Below, one piece after another: positions 10,728 to 23,262 of a stretch of DNA of 64,000 nucleotides. Within the stretch, counting starts at the first letter, position 1. Each line of letters starts with the position of its first letter. Source of the stretch: Gambelia wislizenii (taxonomy: Eukaryota; Chordata; Lepidosauria; Squamata; Crotaphytidae); the NCBI GenBank assembly GCA_030847615.1, contig JAUMIR010000002.1, forward strand, positions 113,964,309-114,028,308, written 5' to 3'. The translations under genes were made by a program, and so were the position numbers. A model generated the notes under the pieces. That model did no database searches, was not told the origin of the DNA, and saw only the letters and a list, made by a program, of their open reading frames with translations.

Positions 10728-13700
10728 TAACTCCTCCGCCCTCTTGCTGGCCTCTCTCTCTCTCATGCACCCATCAGACTGAGCAGGTTGTGAAATGAGA
10801 CACAAGGGAGGACACTGAGGAAAAAAACCTAAATCTTTCCCTTGGATCATTTTTTTGGCTCAGATTTGCCCCTGTTGAATTGCTTCTTTATCCAAAGACA
10901 CAAGTCTGGCATATCTTCCCCTGGTCTGAGTCATGTTAACTTATTGTGGAAGGCTAACGAGGAACAGACTCTTCTAACCTTCTTGCTGATTTAGAGGAGC
11001 TAATTCACATGGAGTGTAACTACATGACTTTTAACAGATCTACTTTTTGCAACCATAGGTACTACTGTAGCTACAAACTGGAGCCCAGATTATTCACTTT
11101 TTGCACAAGCCCTGGATCAACATCTTCCCCAATGAGGTAGTTCCTTGTTCCTTCTTCCACATGCATGGCATGCACACACACAGTATCTTGATGAAACCCA
11201 GACAAATAGTGCAATGTAGAGCTGTTTTGCTTTGTTGTAATTGAAATGAGCGTGTCAAGCTGGAGCTGGGAGGAAGCGATATGGAACAGGAAGCAGAAGA
11301 TGAAGGTCCAAGATTGTGCTTCTCTGTTGCATTGCAAACTGGAAAGTATCTGTGGAGAAGTTCAGATCATCACATACCCCTAATTCTGGGCAAATGATTC
11401 TCTTCTCCATTTCCCTACAAATTGCATGTGAAAGGCAGAATATGAATACTTAGGGGGGAAACACAATAGCTTGTTGTGGTTGTGGCAGGGAACAATGTTA
11501 AACTTCTCTAACATTTGCAATTTAAGTTTCTTCCCACTGCCATGATACCTGTCTACCACATGCCAAGTTTGATCCTGTCCGTATTTAAATGCTCTGCAAT
11601 AAGACAGCCTTATGCCAAAGTGATGAGTCATCCCAAACCAGATGATCCCCAGCTTTGATTAGGTCTTGCCCAGAACTCACTTTAAATGCTGTTGTGCCTT
11701 TCTAATATTGAGACTCAGCAAGCTGGTTCAGCTCCAGTTCAGTTGGAGCCTGTCATGTCTGTACAGGCTCAGCTTATCCCAAAATAAGCCTAACAGCCCT
11801 TTTTCCCCAATGGCACTGTTGCATAAACTCTGCCTGTCTAGCTCACCCTGTTAGTACCATTTCTTGTGTATAAATCCTAAACAGCAAGTTAAATTTCACT
11901 CCCACAAATGCACAATGGCATGCTCCATCTTCACTGGCATCCATGTACCTCATGAGCACTGACCACTCACTTGTGCTGCATCTCTAGGGGATACTGGGAG
12001 TTGTAGGCAAATACTGTACAGTATAACTCTTCCAAACTCTGACCAAGACAATGTGTGATCTCCAAAACTTTGCACCATGTAGGTAAGCAATCATGTGGTC
12101 AACACACCTGCCACAAACTCATCTCTAGTAACACTATATTAGGAGGCCCCCTGCCCTGGGCCACTAAGCATATTCCCTTAGCACAAGGGAATATCAGTTT
12201 ACTACCCAAGATATGGGCCCTTCCCAAAGAGTTTTTTACCCTGATCTTCAGAATGACACTCTTCTTGCCACAAGTTCTCACTCTCTATAACAGCAAAGAA
12301 GCCATTAGCCCAAGGGGCAACGATGCCTGTATTACCTCCTGAAGTTTTCATATATGTATTTTTTTTAGAGGAAACTAAGGAGCTGAATTTTCTCTTCACC
12401 AGACTGATAAACTTATACCTGTATTTTTAAACATACAAAAACAGTTTGGCTCCTCTGCTTTACACAATTCATTAAATTTCATTTTCCATTTTGGACCACG
12501 CACTCACCCACACAAAAACATTTTGAGAACCGTGTGGATTTTTGTGCCATAAGAAGTGCTCTTCAAGTAAGTTACTGGGTCACTTTTGTCTGTTTCTCTG
12601 AATGCCCAGCTAGAATATGAGCAAGCTGGTTTTCAGAAAAGATTTGGCAACAAACCTGGCAGGCCCTTTTCAGAGTAAGGAGGTGCCAAATATAGCAGAC
12701 TGCTTTGTGGGTATTTCTTTTCATTGCAAATGCCGAGACTGGGAATGCATTGTGCCTGCTTCAGTGCTCATAATACATCGCTTGATTCAGTGGGGAGACC
12801 TTAAAATTCATCTTCAAAGCCCACAAAGGCAGCATCAAAACTCATTTCTTTCATCTTTTTCTTTTTAAGTCCATGCATCTTATTCAAGAGAGTTTTTGCT
12901 CTCTGGTATAGTCTTATTTTTCTCTCGGCATCATTTAGCTGTCTTTAAAACTAGAATCACCACAAATTATTCCTAAGCTGCCCACTTCTCATACAACTAC
13001 CTTTCCCAGAACTACCTAGGAAGAGGGAATGACTAGTAAGCATGTTCAAAATCATAATGTCAATATTGCCCAACAAAACATTACCGAAGATGCATTTTGA
13101 TTGTGTCTCTATGATCAATAATACTTTACAGACCAAGTTAATGTAAGTGTGTGCACTAATTGACTTGTGTGGCTGTACATCACACGTTCCCTAACATGCA
13201 GCCAAACCACAGAGCCTGCACCACAAACCAGCGATATGAGTAATGCTGTTGCTTTGCTATATGGCATCAGAAAAGGTATTATCGCTGAACCAACCATGGT
13301 TTTGGTACCCTGTAACTATTCTTCTCATTTCAGGAGCCACACTGGAGCTGTAATGTGGATGCTCCAGAAAGAACTAAAGCTCCAGACATGATGTGAATGA
13401 AGGAATGATGTCAATAGAGAAGACAACAAGAGAACCCTGGTTAATTCCATGCTTTTGCTTTAAGGAAGCAGAATAAAATGTAGTTAAAATAGAGATGCTC
13501 TCTTTTGCAGAATCTGCAAGGCACAGGAAGTATAGTAATTGTTCATCTTGGGCTGAATTCCTATCAATTCTGCCCTTTGAAATTGAAAAGAAGCAACTGC
13601 ACTTTAAAAGAATTTCCCTTCAAAGGTCTTCTGACTTCCTGTAAAAAAAAAATGAATGTGCCATGAATATCAACCTATGAATGTCTCAACCAGGTTGTTT

Positions 13701-15259
13701 AAAGGACATTAAATCTCTCCAGGCAATTGGAATGAGTTCTGTCTCCTTCTTTTGAGCAAAGAGCAGGTTAATTCTGAGGATGAGAAAAAAGCATTCATGC
13801 CTCTCTTTATCTATTCACACCTTTACTTTTGTGAAAGCTCAGGATGACTATTATTTTTTTAATTCACTGAGGTCCAAAGAAAGGGCAAAGGAAACTATCC
13901 ATCTACCTTCTGCCTCCATCACAGTAGCAAACAATACATAATGCACACAGCACCATAGAGCCTCACAGACTGTTGGTTGCACTCACCAGACCTCTTACTG
14001 GTGAATAATAATACTGTATTAGCTCAAAATGAAAAACTCTCAGAGTGGTTTGTAGAAGGCCGCCAATAGCTCTTAAAAAAGCTTTATCCTATAGTGGAAG
14101 CATAAAAGATACTCCAGAAAATATGATGACAGGGAGATGACCTGTCAGTCTTATATTAATCCCTTCTGGGTTATATTTGAACAATTAATGTAAGCTACAG
14201 TTCTAAGACATAAAACCACAACTGTGTTTATTTCTGTATACTACACAGGCTCAGACAATTAATCTGTCCACATCAGCCTAGTATGGTTCTGGATTCAAAA
14301 TCCAAAACAAATTCCCATTACGAAGACTGCATAAGGTATGTTTGGTGTTTTCTTTTCTTAATTCACTAACATTGAGTACAAGGCTGTAGACTTGATGATG
14401 AGGTGTATCCTTTATACACAAGTTCTCCCTCATTCTCCCATGCACACAGTCTGCCCCTCACTTCCCCATGCTGCTTCTCTCTTCCTTCCCTGCTATTGTT
14501 TTGATCATAAGGTGCAAAACTCAATTGGTTTCATGAACTATTCTGGACGGTTTTAATTGTGTCCAAGCAAACAACACCCAAAGTTCAGTTCATTACTGTA
14601 ATTCATTTTCAAGATGTTAAAATGCTGCATAATCTTTATTAACAAACTTGTATGTGGCTTGGGTTTCTCTTCTCCCATGATATATAGAAGTGAGATATAC
14701 AGATGGGGTCGGGAAGGAGAGGGGGAGAACTGTGGTGGACAACTTGTGGCCCTTCAGATATTGCACTACAAAACTCTTCTCAAACGTCATTAGAAACCCA
14801 ACGGTTTTGGAAATTTTGAAGCCAGGGGAAGAGAAAGCGTTGTTGCTGTTTTAAATAAGAAACAAATGGATTTTTTTAAAAAAAAAACAGAAAAATCTGT
14901 TTTATCATGCTTTATAGATTGAATGTCACTTTGTTACTTTAGGCACATAAAAACAGTATGGACAACTTTTGATTTTTTTTTTTTTTGTTACAAATGGAGC
15001 TGCAAGGTCCTGAGCAGTAAGGAATACCTGAACTATAAGGAACCTTTTGTTGTTGTTGTTGCTGTTGTTGTTGTTTTGGCCTATTCCTCATTAACTGGCA
15101 AAACCCAAACAATAATAGCAGAAGAAACCATCAATATTAGTAAAACAAAATTATTTTGTCTTCTTCAGTCCTCCATTGTGCCAAGCAAACATAAACCATT
15201 TATCCCCATAAAAAGAATGGAGTAAAGGAAGCCAAAGCCAGGAATTATAATGGTGCAAG
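10728..15259. other. long unannotated stretch
   Basis: About 4.5 kb without a recognisable exon, promoter or intact repeat, apart from a TTG microsatellite near 15,050 and a degraded MITE scrap near 14,735. The short open frames have no domain character. It may be intronic or intergenic. Confidence 0.4.
15047..15076. repeat. (TTG)n microsatellite
   Basis: Nine to ten GTT/TTG units with one GCT interruption. Confidence 0.9.
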
Positions 15260-15497
15260 GTTGTTGTTGTTATTGTTGTTGTTGTGTGCCTTCAAGTTGT
15301 TTCCAACTTAAGGCAACCCTATTGTGAACCTACAAGTATCATGGGGTTTTCTTGGCAAGATTTGTTCAGAAGGGTTTTGCCTTTGCCTTCTTCTGAGGCA
15401 GAGAGAGTGTGACTTGCCCAAGGTTACCCAGTGGGTTTTCATGGCAGAGCAGGGCTTCAAAGTTCAACACTCAAACCACTACACCACACTTGCTCAC
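15260..15497 (-). mobile_element. CORE-SINE (MIR-like), full length
   Basis: On the minus strand it contains a tRNA-like head (GTGTAGTGGTTTGAGTGTTG), the core GGTAACCTTGGGCAAGTCAC and the 3' end GGCACACAACAACAACAATA. A (GTT)n run at 15,261-15,285 is its tail. Confidence 0.85.
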
Positions 15498-16653
15498 TGG
15501 TATGGTGCGAGATACTGTGTAGCAAAATAGATCTTTATCGTAGCTTACATAAAAGTCTACTTGTAACATATTTTTTAGAAATAATGTGGGGAAATAGATA
15601 TATGAAAACCTTCTCATAAATACTGTGTTCACCATTCCAGAAGAAAATATACCATAATCCATTTTTTCATTTTTTTTTCTTGGGGGAAAAATGGCTTGCA
15701 GGGGGGACATGGCAAAATTGATTTCTCTGTCTGTTTTTGTCTGTTCTTCCCTGGACCTTCACATCCCTAGCCTTTCACCTATGCTGGTTAGAGCTAATGG
15801 GAGTTGTTGTCCAAAGACATCTGAAGTTGTCCATCTGTGATCTAGAACACAGATTATTATATTCCTCTGTCACATATTTTTTTAATCTGTTTTAGTCTGA
15901 TCAATTACACCTCCTGAATTATCCAGTCTGAATTTGAACTAACCCCAGATGTTATTAGCAGGGCTTGCTGAAAAGGATGTTAGGAGCTGGAGTTGGTGCC
16001 AATACTCCAGGTTTATTGTTTATTATCAAAATTTGTGCTAAATTGGATGCAGCAGTTTGCTAACAGAGGATTACACTGTGGCCTTTCATGGCTACAATGT
16101 GATGGTGGTTCAGGTATGGCGTGGTATCTCTCCTTGCAAGAGGTTGGTCTGCTGCTCTTTCAGTGCCAAACAAATTTTTATTACTATAGTATATTTCAAT
16201 GTTTCCTTCATTTTTTCTAAACTGCCCTGGGAATATCATGGAAGGTCGGTATAAAAATACTATAAATTGTGAAAAGTACTAATTGAGAATATAGGACACA
16301 TTTTGGAAAATCACTGAATTTAGGTGTTGCTCCTAATAATTTAGATGAAGGTACTTCCATATAATGCTTGGAAAAGTTACTTTTTCAGCTATAGCCCCGA
16401 GACAACACAGTAACATCTGAGATATCTGATTTTTAACATCTTTGCCTGATGAAGAAGCCAGTGAAGCTTTGAAAACTTGCATGATGTATTTTATGCTTTG
16501 GAGACGGCCCAATAAAGGTATTGTTGCTATGTGGATTGTGGGCTTTGTTGTATTTTGCTGCATGGCCAACACAGCTAATCCTGAATATGTCTTCTGTCAT
16601 AATGCAGTTACTTCACCTGTTGCAGAAGAGTGTTTGGTGACTGCCTGTAACTT
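15498..16653. other. no feature recognised
   Basis: AT-rich sequence. A MITE scrap (GGGAGTTGTTGTCCAAAGAC) lies near 15,800; nothing else is supported. Confidence 0.35.
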
Positions 16654-16984
16654 GGGAGATTTTCAGACACCATTTTCAGCAGTATATATTCCAAACAGCT
16701 CTGTTGCTGCCGCGCGGCAGGGGAGCAGTTTTGGACGACGACGTTCCTCTGCCGAACCCCTCCGTGTCACTTCCGTGACAGAATGGAGGAAGCCGCGTCA
16801 TATTTCACTCACGGGCAACAATTGTGAATGAAATATGATGCGGCTTCCTCCATTCTGTCACGGAAGTGACACGGAGGGGTTCGGCAGAGGAACGTCGTCG
16901 TCCAAAACTGCTCCCCTGCCGCGCGGCAGCAACGGAGCTGTTTTGGAATATATACTGCTGACAATCACATCTGAAAATCTCCCC
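16654..16984. mobile_element. long palindromic foldback element
   Basis: Two arms of about 160 bp are near-perfect inverted copies separated by an 11-nt loop at 16,813-16,823. Matching pairs include GGAGATTTTCAGA at both ends, GCCGCGCGGCAGGGGAGCAG, and CGTGTCACTTCCGTGACAGA near the middle. GC content is far above the flanks. One arm is homologous to a single segment inside the DNA element at 49,768-50,604. Open frames crossing it (16,442-16,831 and 16,835-17,065) are artefacts of the palindrome. Confidence 0.85.
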
Positions 16985-17331
16985 AGAGTTTCTGCACTAT
17001 CTGCCTGCTCTCTCATTGCCATTACTTTCACTAGCCATTCTCCTCTGCTATGGATTTCCTACTGAAGCCTCTGGTCAATTTCACCTTGAGAGTGAAGGGC
17101 TTATTTATTTAAAGCACTGATTGGTCATTTTTACTGCCATGCCACACCGCCATGGCCCCCTGGATGATTCATGCTTCTGGAATCATTACGGAAGCCGATT
17201 GCCCGATAGTATGACACCTGGGTAGTTTATTTTTATTTTAAAATACTGTGTGATCCAATGATGGAGTGTGCATCCCTCTCCATTTCTCCAAATGTACAAG
17301 GCTGTTTCAAGGTTTACTAAAATACTGGCCC

Positions 17332-17538
17332 TGAGAGCCAGCATGGTGTAGTGGTTTGAGAGCTGGACTATGACTCTGAAGAACAGGGTTCAAATCCCCA
17401 CTCAGCCACGGAAACCTTGGGCAAGTCACATGTTCTCAGCCTCAAAGGAAGGTAAAGGTATCCCCACCCTGAAAATCCCATGACAGATTTGCCTTAGAAT
17501 CCACATAGATTGGAAATGAATTGAAATGACACAACAAC
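17332..17538 (+). mobile_element. CORE-SINE with a 13-bp target-site duplication
   Basis: It runs from GAGAGCCAGCATGGTGTAGTG, with the B-box GGTTCAAATCC and core CTTGGGCAAGTCACA, to ACACAACAAC. Flanks AAAATACTGGCCC at 17,319-17,331 and 17,539-17,551 are identical, the mark of LINE-mediated insertion and of a fairly recent copy. Confidence 0.9.
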
Positions 17539-17551
17539 AAAATACTGGCCC

Positions 17552-19080
17552 AGTTCACTATGAAAATTAGTCTTATTCTTGAGAGATATCCTCTTGCCTC
17601 TCTTCCAGTGTGCACCAGAAGAAGCACAAATGCATTGATTTCCATATTTAAAAAATTGCATTTTGTCATTACGTCCATAAAAGACAAAACATGGCTAGTT
17701 CAATCTGTAGTTTATTAAAATGAGCTGAGACCAAAACTGTAATTTCTGATCCTGACTTGTTCCATTAAACTATAGTTCCTCTCACTTCAGTTCCTGATTG
17801 AATTGCAAAAATGAACTGTAGTTAAAAGCATGTGCTCATTTAATCCACACACAGTATTTAATGAATTCTTATTTACATGTGTGGGTGTATGCACAAGGGT
17901 CCATGTATGTAATATTAATACATAACATGAAAGCTGACTTTTCTGCTCCTCCAGATTAGGATATAAACTCATGCAGAAACATGGAAAATTATTAATTTTC
18001 CCTTTCTACAATGACTTTGATTAAAGCCGGTCAAACTTTAACTGAAGCAGCAAGAGCCTTTGCCAGTATGCTTGTCTGTCTCTCTGTGTCTTTTCATACA
18101 GCTGGAGTCCAACAGATTGTAGTTGGAGCAGTCTGAGAATGCTAAAGCATGTCAGTTTTCAAATAATGGATCACAGTAATCAAGGGCTTTCAATGCTTGT
18201 CCTTTAGTAAATATTAATCTGTCACTGCAGTCATTAAGCCTGATGAGAAGAAGCTGAAGATTTTAAATGGGATGGTATCTCAATAAAATTATAGCATGAC
18301 ATAAATTATAGTTTTTTTAATTTATTGCACTTTAGTGTAGGAATGAAGAATTAAACTGGTGAATTTTAGTAATTGCTGAAATTATTTTAATACTTTCAGC
18401 AATGTGTAAGAGTAGAAACTGTAGTCAGTGATCTTTCTATGACAGTGTTTTGTTTTGTTTTAAAAAAACATGTGTCACTTTTTGAAGTGGTGAAATGTTG
18501 GACACCTTAACTCCAGCACAGACAGGACACTAAATGACAAGGGGATCTGCTGCAGTCCTGCTAATTAGGCTATAAACTAACATCCACTTACCTAGCAATA
18601 GGCCACAATGAACACAATAGCGCTTAATTTTTGAGTAAACATACATGGGGCTTTGTAGCAGCTCTTGCTCATCAATAAAATCTACAAAATCATTTGCTTA
18701 ATGCTTAAGGACTGTGACATGAGGCCATATACAGATACAAAGATCTTTATTTATTTGCAGGTTATCCCACCTTAGGCTGATAATAGTTAACATTTAAAAA
18801 CAGAATATAAAGGCATGATGCCTTGTTTTTCCCACAACCTTGCATCTGGATGCTTGAAGGTTTTTTTTATATTTGATAGTAGCAAAGCACTCTATTATCA
18901 GCAAGATATTTTCGGTAAGGAAATAAACCAAACTTACATCAAACTCAGTGTGATGTGTCCAGACAAGACATATAGCAAATCCACTTTATTAAGCCATTAA
19001 TCTAGTTTAAGAGAAACCGCAAGAACCTCTGGTTCTTTTGCTGTCTGGACAGTTGTATCAGGTTTGATTCAGCCTGAACA
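17552..19080. other. no feature recognised
   Basis: AT-rich sequence. The stretch around 18,160-18,300 has a balanced composition that could be a conserved non-coding element, but that cannot be judged from one sequence. Confidence 0.35.
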
Positions 19081-19600
19081 AGCTGTCCACATGCAAATGC
19101 GACACCATCTCCTTACCCTGCACTGAACAGCACAGGGAACTGGTTGGATCCTTTTTGAAGCCGTCACCTGGACAGCCAAGCAGCTTCCTGTGAGAGCCTG
19201 GCTGGTGCGGTCACTTCTGCTGAGGTCAGCGGCACCCATGTGATCAATGAGAAGGGGGTAGTGTGACCACCTCCTTGTTGATTACATGTCTGGGTGCCCC
19301 ATTCTCACCTCATCAGAAGCAATGGCAGTGGCCAGGCTCTCTCAGGGAGATGCTTGGCCATTCAGGAGGCGGCAGCACCAGGGACAAGGGGATGGGACAG
19401 CCAGGCTGATGCAGTGTCAGCCTGGCTGGCCCAGCTGAATTATGACATGGATTCACCCTGGGTATGTATGGCTGCCATCATGTTGAATCTGGGGCCAGTC
19501 CAGAGCATAAATTTTGGTCTCAGCTCATTTCAATAAACTGTAACTGGAACTAGCATAATGCTCCGGACTGGCCCCAGATTAAGGCGCCAGTGTAGACAAG
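19081..19600. mobile_element. GC-rich non-autonomous DNA element (tentative)
   Basis: The right end GTGTAGACAAGCCC matches the GGGCTTGTCTACA-type terminus of the elements at 20,908, 51,883 and 60,008. The left end (AAGCTGTCCACATGC) is degraded. Positions 19,190-19,345 form an imperfect inverted repeat around GAGAGCCTGGC and GGCACCCATGT / ACATGTCTGGGTGCC. An 80-codon frame here is probably chance. Confidence 0.45.
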
Positions 19601-19696
19601 CCCACAGACAATGTTCTGGACTGTTTTTTAAAGAGCAGTTCGACTCAGTCCAAAAGCACCCTCATCATATTCAATGGAAATATATCTCTGATCTCT

Positions 19697-19926
19697 TGTT
19701 GCTGTTTTGTGCTTTCAAGTCAACTCCAGCTTATGGGGAATCATGTTCTAAAGTTTTCTTAGCAAGAATTATTCAGTCAAGGTTTGCCATTGCCTTCTTC
19801 TGAGTATGAGTGTGTTATGTGTCCAAGGTCACCCAGCAGGTTCCCATGGCTGGACAGTGATTCAGACTCTAGTCTCCTGAAGTCCTAGTTTCAACACTCA
19901 AGCCACTCTATACCATGCTGGCTCTT
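19697..19926 (-). mobile_element. CORE-SINE with target-site duplication
   Basis: This is a minus-strand copy; the tRNA-like head begins at 19,926 (AGAGCCAGCATGG) and the 3' end at 19,697 is ACAGCAACAA. The octamer TGATCTCT is directly repeated at 19,689-19,696 and 19,927-19,934. Confidence 0.85.
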
Positions 19927-20907
19927 TGATCTCTAGGAACAGGCTTTGAAAAGGCCAGTTCTGAAAGTGTCGAGTCTGTAGTGTAAACTGGCTGTGCATA
20001 GGGGTGCTTGGCTGCCCCCTGTGGTGTCACCAAGAAACTTCCCCTCCATTTCTTGCACGGAAACAAACAAACAAACAAAAAGATACGGTATTGTGGAATA
20101 TATACACACACATACAGAAAAATGCCCCATGTAATACCTTGACACCTTAAAAAAAAAAGGGACTGGGGGTCAGAGCTCTGTCTAATTCATAGGAAGGGGA
20201 GCAAAGAGATTGCTGAGCCAACTCACTAGAATGCATACCTATCTTTCCAGCCCCTAAGCATGGGAGGAAGAAGCTGGGCTCATGCTTCATCTGAAGAAAT
20301 TGCTGGGAGCTCTTATTTAATTTTGTATTAATATTACATTTGTCTTTATCCACAGGAATTTTCACACCTTAGGACAGACACAATGAGCTTTCTGAATAAA
20401 AGCTGTTGCCATGCAGGAGCCCAGGAGCCTGTCAATATTCCTAGAACATTCCTATTCCATTTTCTGGTCTCATTTGTTTCACTGCTGATCTTTACTATTG
20501 TATGATTCAGATTGTTGTCAGCTGCTTTGAAAGATCATATGCTTGAGAACTAAATAAAATAAATTACTCATTCCAATGGGAGCAAGTTTCACAGATCAGA
20601 TGTTTTAAACCCATTAACAGTTAATGTAATTGAGAATCACCTTACCTCTAGCATTACATGGAAAAGTTAATGACTGGACCCTGTTCACTTTTTAAGCTAT
20701 AGTCACAGTTTTATATACTTCAGCCATATTCCTTTTTGCTTAAGCCACTGCACTCATAAAGCAGTTTAAAGTGTCAAGAATAAATGATCCAGAGGTGGCA
20801 CATGGGCAAAACCAATGCACTGGTGCTGGAACACAACCTGAGTACCACTGCTGATGCAGAAACAGTTAATCCTACCCTGAACACCACAAGATCATTAAAA
20901 TGGACCT

Positions 20908-21441
20908 GGGGCTTGTCTAGACTGGCTAGAATACACCAGTATTTCTTGCCCTGGAGCTGACTCCTGGAGCCCCCCACCCCCATTTTCATGGCGAAAGGGA
21001 CAGGAGTCTGCATGCACATGCCGCCTTCCACACACACACACACACCAGCTGGCATCGGAAGCGGTCATGCATTGTACTTTCTGAAACCAGGAAGGAGGCC
21101 CTCAGCATGTGATCATGGCTGGTCACATGCAGGGAGTCTTGATTATGTGCTGGGGGGGGGGTCTCCTTCCCAGCTGCAGAGCTACTCCAGCGGTGTTAAC
21201 ATTCAGCTATAAAGGCCGGTGTGCAGGTATAAACCCTGTGTTCATAACAGACCCCTCTGAGTTTTCCCACATGATGCGGGTTTTCCTGTTTCTTTTTAAA
21301 TAAATGTTTTAAAGGGCTTTACCCCAGCTTTGCCAGAACTTCCTGGAGGCGAATGGGGGCAAGAGCACTGCATCATTTGGATGGCAGGGCTCTAAGACAG
21401 GGGAGGGGAGCCAGGCTAAATTGCCCATCTAGACAAACCCC
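20908..21441. mobile_element. non-autonomous DNA transposon, GGGCTTGTCTAGA termini
   Basis: It begins GGGGCTTGTCTAGACTGG and ends CCCATCTAGACAAACCCC, imperfect inverted termini. The interior shares GTCACATGCAGGGAG and the theme of two inverted GTGACC-type boxes with the copy at 60,008-60,483. A CA microsatellite lies inside. No transposase frame is present. A hAT-type assignment is inferred only from size and termini. Confidence 0.65.
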
Positions 21442-23016
21442 TGGTCTTATTCTGACATGCCTAGAATCCTGTTAGTAACCATGAGACACACCAGAAATCC
21501 AGGTCTTGGGAAAGTTACTTTTTTGACTACAATGCTCCCAATCCTCCCCCCCCCCACCAGCTTCTGGTAGCTGTAGTCCCCTCTCCCCTCCACCCAAATT
21601 TTTTTCCCCAAGCTAGCACAAATCTAATATGACATTTTCTTGTAATAAGCAATGCTTAGAATGGTAAGTTGCCAGGTGCTTGGTCTTGTTTTAATCATGG
21701 AGGTGCCAGCCACAGCCTATGCTGCCAGAGTGAAAGTTAAATTGATATGAACAAAATGTTAGCTGTTTCTTTAGCTGAACCAGAAAGTGCTAATCCTTTT
21801 AGCTTTTATTTACATGGAAGGCTTGCCTTACCCTGACAATTTCAGTTACACTTCCTAGTTATCTTTATAGCTGTATTATTCCTTTAAAGACTGTTATTGA
21901 GGTGTGGATGCAATGTTGTTTAATATAACAATGTTATGACATGTTCTCTCCTTTTCCCAGTTATCCCTAATATTCTGTTTCCTATTTTTTTGTTGGCAAC
22001 TACAAACCTGATGTTTTTATGAAGCTATTTAACATGACACAAATACTTCTTCCTTCAGTGTTAAAAACAATCAATTCAGTATTTCAAGGTGTACTATAGT
22101 TATCCCCACCCTAAATGCAATGTATTTTGCTTTTATCAAAATTGAACTTGATCTTCTGATACACTCACACCACTGTGAGTTATAGGACAATACAAAGATT
22201 TACAGTGATGTAACCTTTCAGAGCCACCCCTATCATTAGGCAGAATGAGTCTCCTCAGACTGCAGAGTTTGCATATCATGAAAGGGCAGGAAACATTACA
22301 TGTTATTTAATGTTTTGCTATTCCATGTTTACTGCCAGGTACTGGGAGAGGTGCATTTGTCATTTTTCCCTCATGGAGGGGCCAAAATATCATGTCTGAC
22401 TTTTGGTACTGTTCATCATAAGCACTGGGTGCATGAGGAGTCCCATTTACTGTTTGGCACCAGTTTTGCATCAGTCAGCAACATATTTTGCTGAGCGTGG
22501 GCCCCACAATGTTTTGAAAGAGGGGATAGCCTATAACTCAGTAAAAGCAGCATGAAAGTATATTTTGTACCAAGCTTCAGATGGACTGCCCATTCCTATT
22601 ACTTAAAATTCTGCATGTATGCTCATGTATTTAAATTGAGGTTGGACACCTTTTTGCCCTCAAATGCCCCAGAAGTAACCCTAAGGGACCTGGAAGTCAT
22701 CTTTTGGGTCACTTCCTGTCTCCTGAGCCTATAATTGGACCAGGGGGACAAAAAAAGTGGCAAAATTGCTCCACAAACTTCCTAAGGGACATTGGGGGCA
22801 ACTTAAAAAAAAAAAACAGGGTCCTTACATCACAGAAATGGCCTTGGAGCTGCATGAGCTCCACAACCTGAACTTTTTCCACTCTCGTTTCAATGTTCAC
22901 TCATTGTGTACAGTGGAAAATATACAATAAGATGTAAAAGACTTGCAAAAATGCTCTGGGAAGGGGATGAAGTGGGCTGGCAACATTCCATTCCTGAAAA
23001 TTATAACTGTGTATAG
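21442..23016. other. no feature recognised
   Basis: Contains C-runs near 21,545 and a MITE scrap (GGGAAAGTTACTTTTTTGAC, near 21,510) that also appears near 42,670. No gene is supported. Confidence 0.4.
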
Positions 23017-23228
23017 CTACACACCAGATCCTGTGTGATCTTGAAAACTAAGCAGAGTCAGCCCTGGTTAGTATTTGGATGGGTGACCGCTAACGAATAC
23101 TGGGTGCTGTAGGCTATATTTCAGAGGAAGGAAGTGGCAAACCACGTGTGAGTATTCCTTGCCTAAGAAAACCCTATGAAATTCATGAGGTCACCATAAG
23201 TTGAGATGGACTTGAAGGCAGCCACGTG
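23017..23228 (+). mobile_element. 5S rRNA-derived SINE
   Basis: Positions 23,036-23,116 match the 3' two thirds of vertebrate 5S rRNA, including the internal promoter region: AACTAAGCAGAGTCAGCCCT, CTGGTTAGTATTTGGATGGG and CTGGGTGCTGTAGGCT. A CORE-like tail follows (GAAGTGGCAAACCAC, then GTCACCATAAGTTGAGATGG). The mutations and the tail show a SINE, not a 5S gene. Confidence 0.85.
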
Positions 23229-23262
23229 CGCGCACGCACACACACACACACACATACACACA
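23229..23262. repeat. (CA)n microsatellite
   Basis: A CG/CA alternating run grown on the 3' end of the 5S SINE. Confidence 0.9.

Noticed and set aside
16442..17065. Frames of 129 and 76 codons around 16.4-17.1 kb
   Set aside because: Both run into the palindrome and owe their similarity to its inverted arms.
23017..23116. 5S rRNA gene
   Set aside because: It carries mutations and a SINE tail, and similar copies occur at two other places. It is a 5S-derived SINE.
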